NCBI GenBank assembly: GCA_938008665.1
Contig: CALLKA010000126.1
Location: forward strand, 1-64,000
DNA length: 64,000 bases
Reading direction: 5' to 3'
Source: an uncultured Bacteroidota bacterium
Lineage (GTDB): Bacteria; Bacteroidota; Bacteroidia; Chitinophagales; Chitinophagaceae
Part shown: in pieces, positions 63,189-64,000 of the stretch
How positions within the stretch are numbered: position 1 is the first letter of the stretch
Layout: the number at the start of each line of letters is the position of its first letter
Translations under genes and position numbers: made by a program
The notes under the pieces: model-generated
Databases searched by the model: none
What the model saw: only the letters and a program-made list of their open reading frames with translations
Told to the model about the DNA's origin: nothing

Positions 63189-64000
63189 TTATTTTAATTT
63201 TATTATTTCACTTCCTGCCATTAAAAATGCCCCTGTTCCAAAATTTTGCCAGCTGTTTGCACTTGCTGGCATTGGGTTTGCGCCAATATTTTGTACCCAA
63301 CCCACTTTTCCATTTTCTTGTTGACAAGCTAAAATAGCTTTCCATGCTTTTAATACAACAGGGGTATAAGATGCTTTATTTAAAATTCCATTATTAATAC
63401 CCCATGCCAATGCGAATGTAAAAAAACCACTGCCACTTACTTCACCATGATCAAACGATTCCGGTGATAATAAACTAGTTCTCCAAAGTCCATCTGCAGG
63501 TTGTAATATTTTTATTTGTTCTGCCATTTCTATAAATAAATTTTCATAAAATTTTCGAGTTGGATAATCTTTTGGTAAATCAGTTAACATTAATGCTAAT
63601 CCAGCCAACACCCATCCATTTCCTCTAGACCAAAAAACTTTTTTGCCATTTTTTTCTTTAATATCATTTGTTTTTCCCGTTAATAAAAAACGCGCATCTC
63701 TTGAAAACAAGTGTGCTTTTTTATCATACAATAGTTCGTAAGCTTGTGCATAATACTTATCCATTTCCTTGAGATAGGATGGTTCATTCACTTGTTTTGC
63801 ATAGTTCACAATCACTGGAGGTGCCATGAACAAAGCATCACACCACCACCATAATATCTTTTTTTCATCTGGCTCGTTGTTTCCTTTTACGTTTTCATTT
63901 CCACCATTTTTCCAAGCATAGGGCTTATACAAGTGGTCCTTAATGATTGTACTGGTTGGGCCAAGATCAACATTTTTTTCACCTAAAGTGTTGAGGTACA
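63189..64000 (-). CDS. GH105 (GH88-like) unsaturated uronyl hydrolase, 5'-truncated by the window edge
   Basis: Partial gene: the minus-strand frame stays open to base 64000, and the residues before the apparent start at 63932 ([13 protein letters not shown]..., read from the edge) continue the protein, so the true start lies outside. The visible ~270 residues show [13 protein letters not shown], the [13 protein letters not shown] segment with a conserved Asp (codon 63837-63839), [17 protein letters not shown] and the closing [14 protein letters not shown], all typical of GH105 unsaturated rhamnogalacturonyl/glucuronyl hydrolases. The enzyme removes the 4,5-unsaturated uronic acid left by polysaccharide lyases, usually from rhamnose. 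It is followed directly by a sulfatase gene and then the rhamnose operon. Confidence 0.88.
   Translation of the reverse strand, partial: YLNTLGEKNVDLGPTSTIIKDHLYKPYAWKNGGNENVKGNNEPDEKKILWWWCDALFMAPPVIVNYAKQVNEPSYLKEMDKYYAQAYELLYDKKAHLFSRDARFLLTGKTNDIKEKNGKKVFWSRGNGWVLAGLALMLTDLPKDYPTRKFYENLFIEMAEQIKILQPADGLWRTSLLSPESFDHGEVSGSGFFTFALAWGINNGILNKASYTPVVLKAWKAILACQQENGKVGWVQNIGANPMPASANSWQNFGTGAFLMAGSEIIKLK

Noticed and set aside
63189..63932. A complete GH105-like gene starting at 63932
   Set aside because: The apparent start codon is TTG and the frame is open to the window edge with family-like residues, so the gene is truncated rather than complete.
1..64000. tRNA, rRNA, riboswitch, insertion sequence or prophage
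   Set aside because: I saw no cloverleaf, transposase, integrase, terminal repeats or conserved riboswitch cores; a covariance-model scan would be needed to be certain for small RNAs.

Overview
The window is AT-rich, gene-dense DNA from a member of the Bacteroidota, most likely a Chitinophagales/Chitinophagaceae-type glycan degrader. The evidence is a SusC/SusD pair, many Sec signal peptides ending in AQ, S46 and M14 exported peptidases, lipoproteins, start codons without clear Shine-Dalgarno sequences, and a Bacteroidota-type rhamnose operon with a fused aldolase/dehydrogenase. I see no tRNA, rRNA, CRISPR array, transposase or phage gene, and no gene-free stretch longer than 300 bases.

Layout. 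Positions 1-9.4 kb hold secreted glycan enzymes: a heparinase II/III-type lyase fused to a sialate O-acetylesterase-type esterase, a GH2 enzyme translationally coupled to it, a sulfatase, a GNAT acetyltransferase and a sialidase-like protein. Positions 9.5-18.6 kb hold an S46 dipeptidyl peptidase, a small membrane protein, a second sulfatase, a Tat-exported Gfo/Idh/MocA oxidoreductase and, convergent with it, a 1131-residue ThuA / sugar dehydrogenase / PKD / cytochrome c chimera. Positions 18.8-28.3 kb hold a DUF6526 membrane protein, a flavin/Fe-S 2-hydroxyacid dehydrogenase, an Asp-box propeller protein, a Rieske lipoprotein and two envelope proteins of unknown role. Positions 28.3-36.5 kb hold a GH95 fucosidase coupled to an SGNH esterase, two exported thioredoxin-fold proteins and a second Asp-box propeller. 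Positions 36.7-46.4 kb hold an M14 carboxypeptidase and a SusC-SusD-DUF4397-phosphodiester glycosidase locus. Positions 46.4-54.7 kb hold an unrecognised kinase-like protein, a tandem DUF1080 protein, a second Tat Gfo/Idh/MocA oxidoreductase, a single DUF1080 protein, an exported amidohydrolase and a divergent MFS transporter. Positions 54.8-64 kb hold an L-rhamnose operon (AraC regulator, RhaT, RhaEW, RhaI, RhaB), preceded on the same strand by a third sulfatase and a GH105 hydrolase cut by the window edge.

How they may fit together. Secreted lyase, sulfatases, esterases and exo-glycosidases would open sulfated and acetylated uronic/deoxy-sugar polysaccharides. GH105 activity next to a sulfatase and a complete rhamnose operon points to a rhamnose- and uronate-containing substrate such as ulvan or rhamnogalacturonan. 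Two further islands combine Gfo/Idh/MocA oxidoreductases with DUF1080 or ThuA domains, the protein set of the oxidative 3-keto-glycoside cleavage route. Least described are the kinase-like protein (46370-47464), the ThuA-cytochrome chimera, the lyase-esterase fusion, and several inverted repeats in front of sugar genes.
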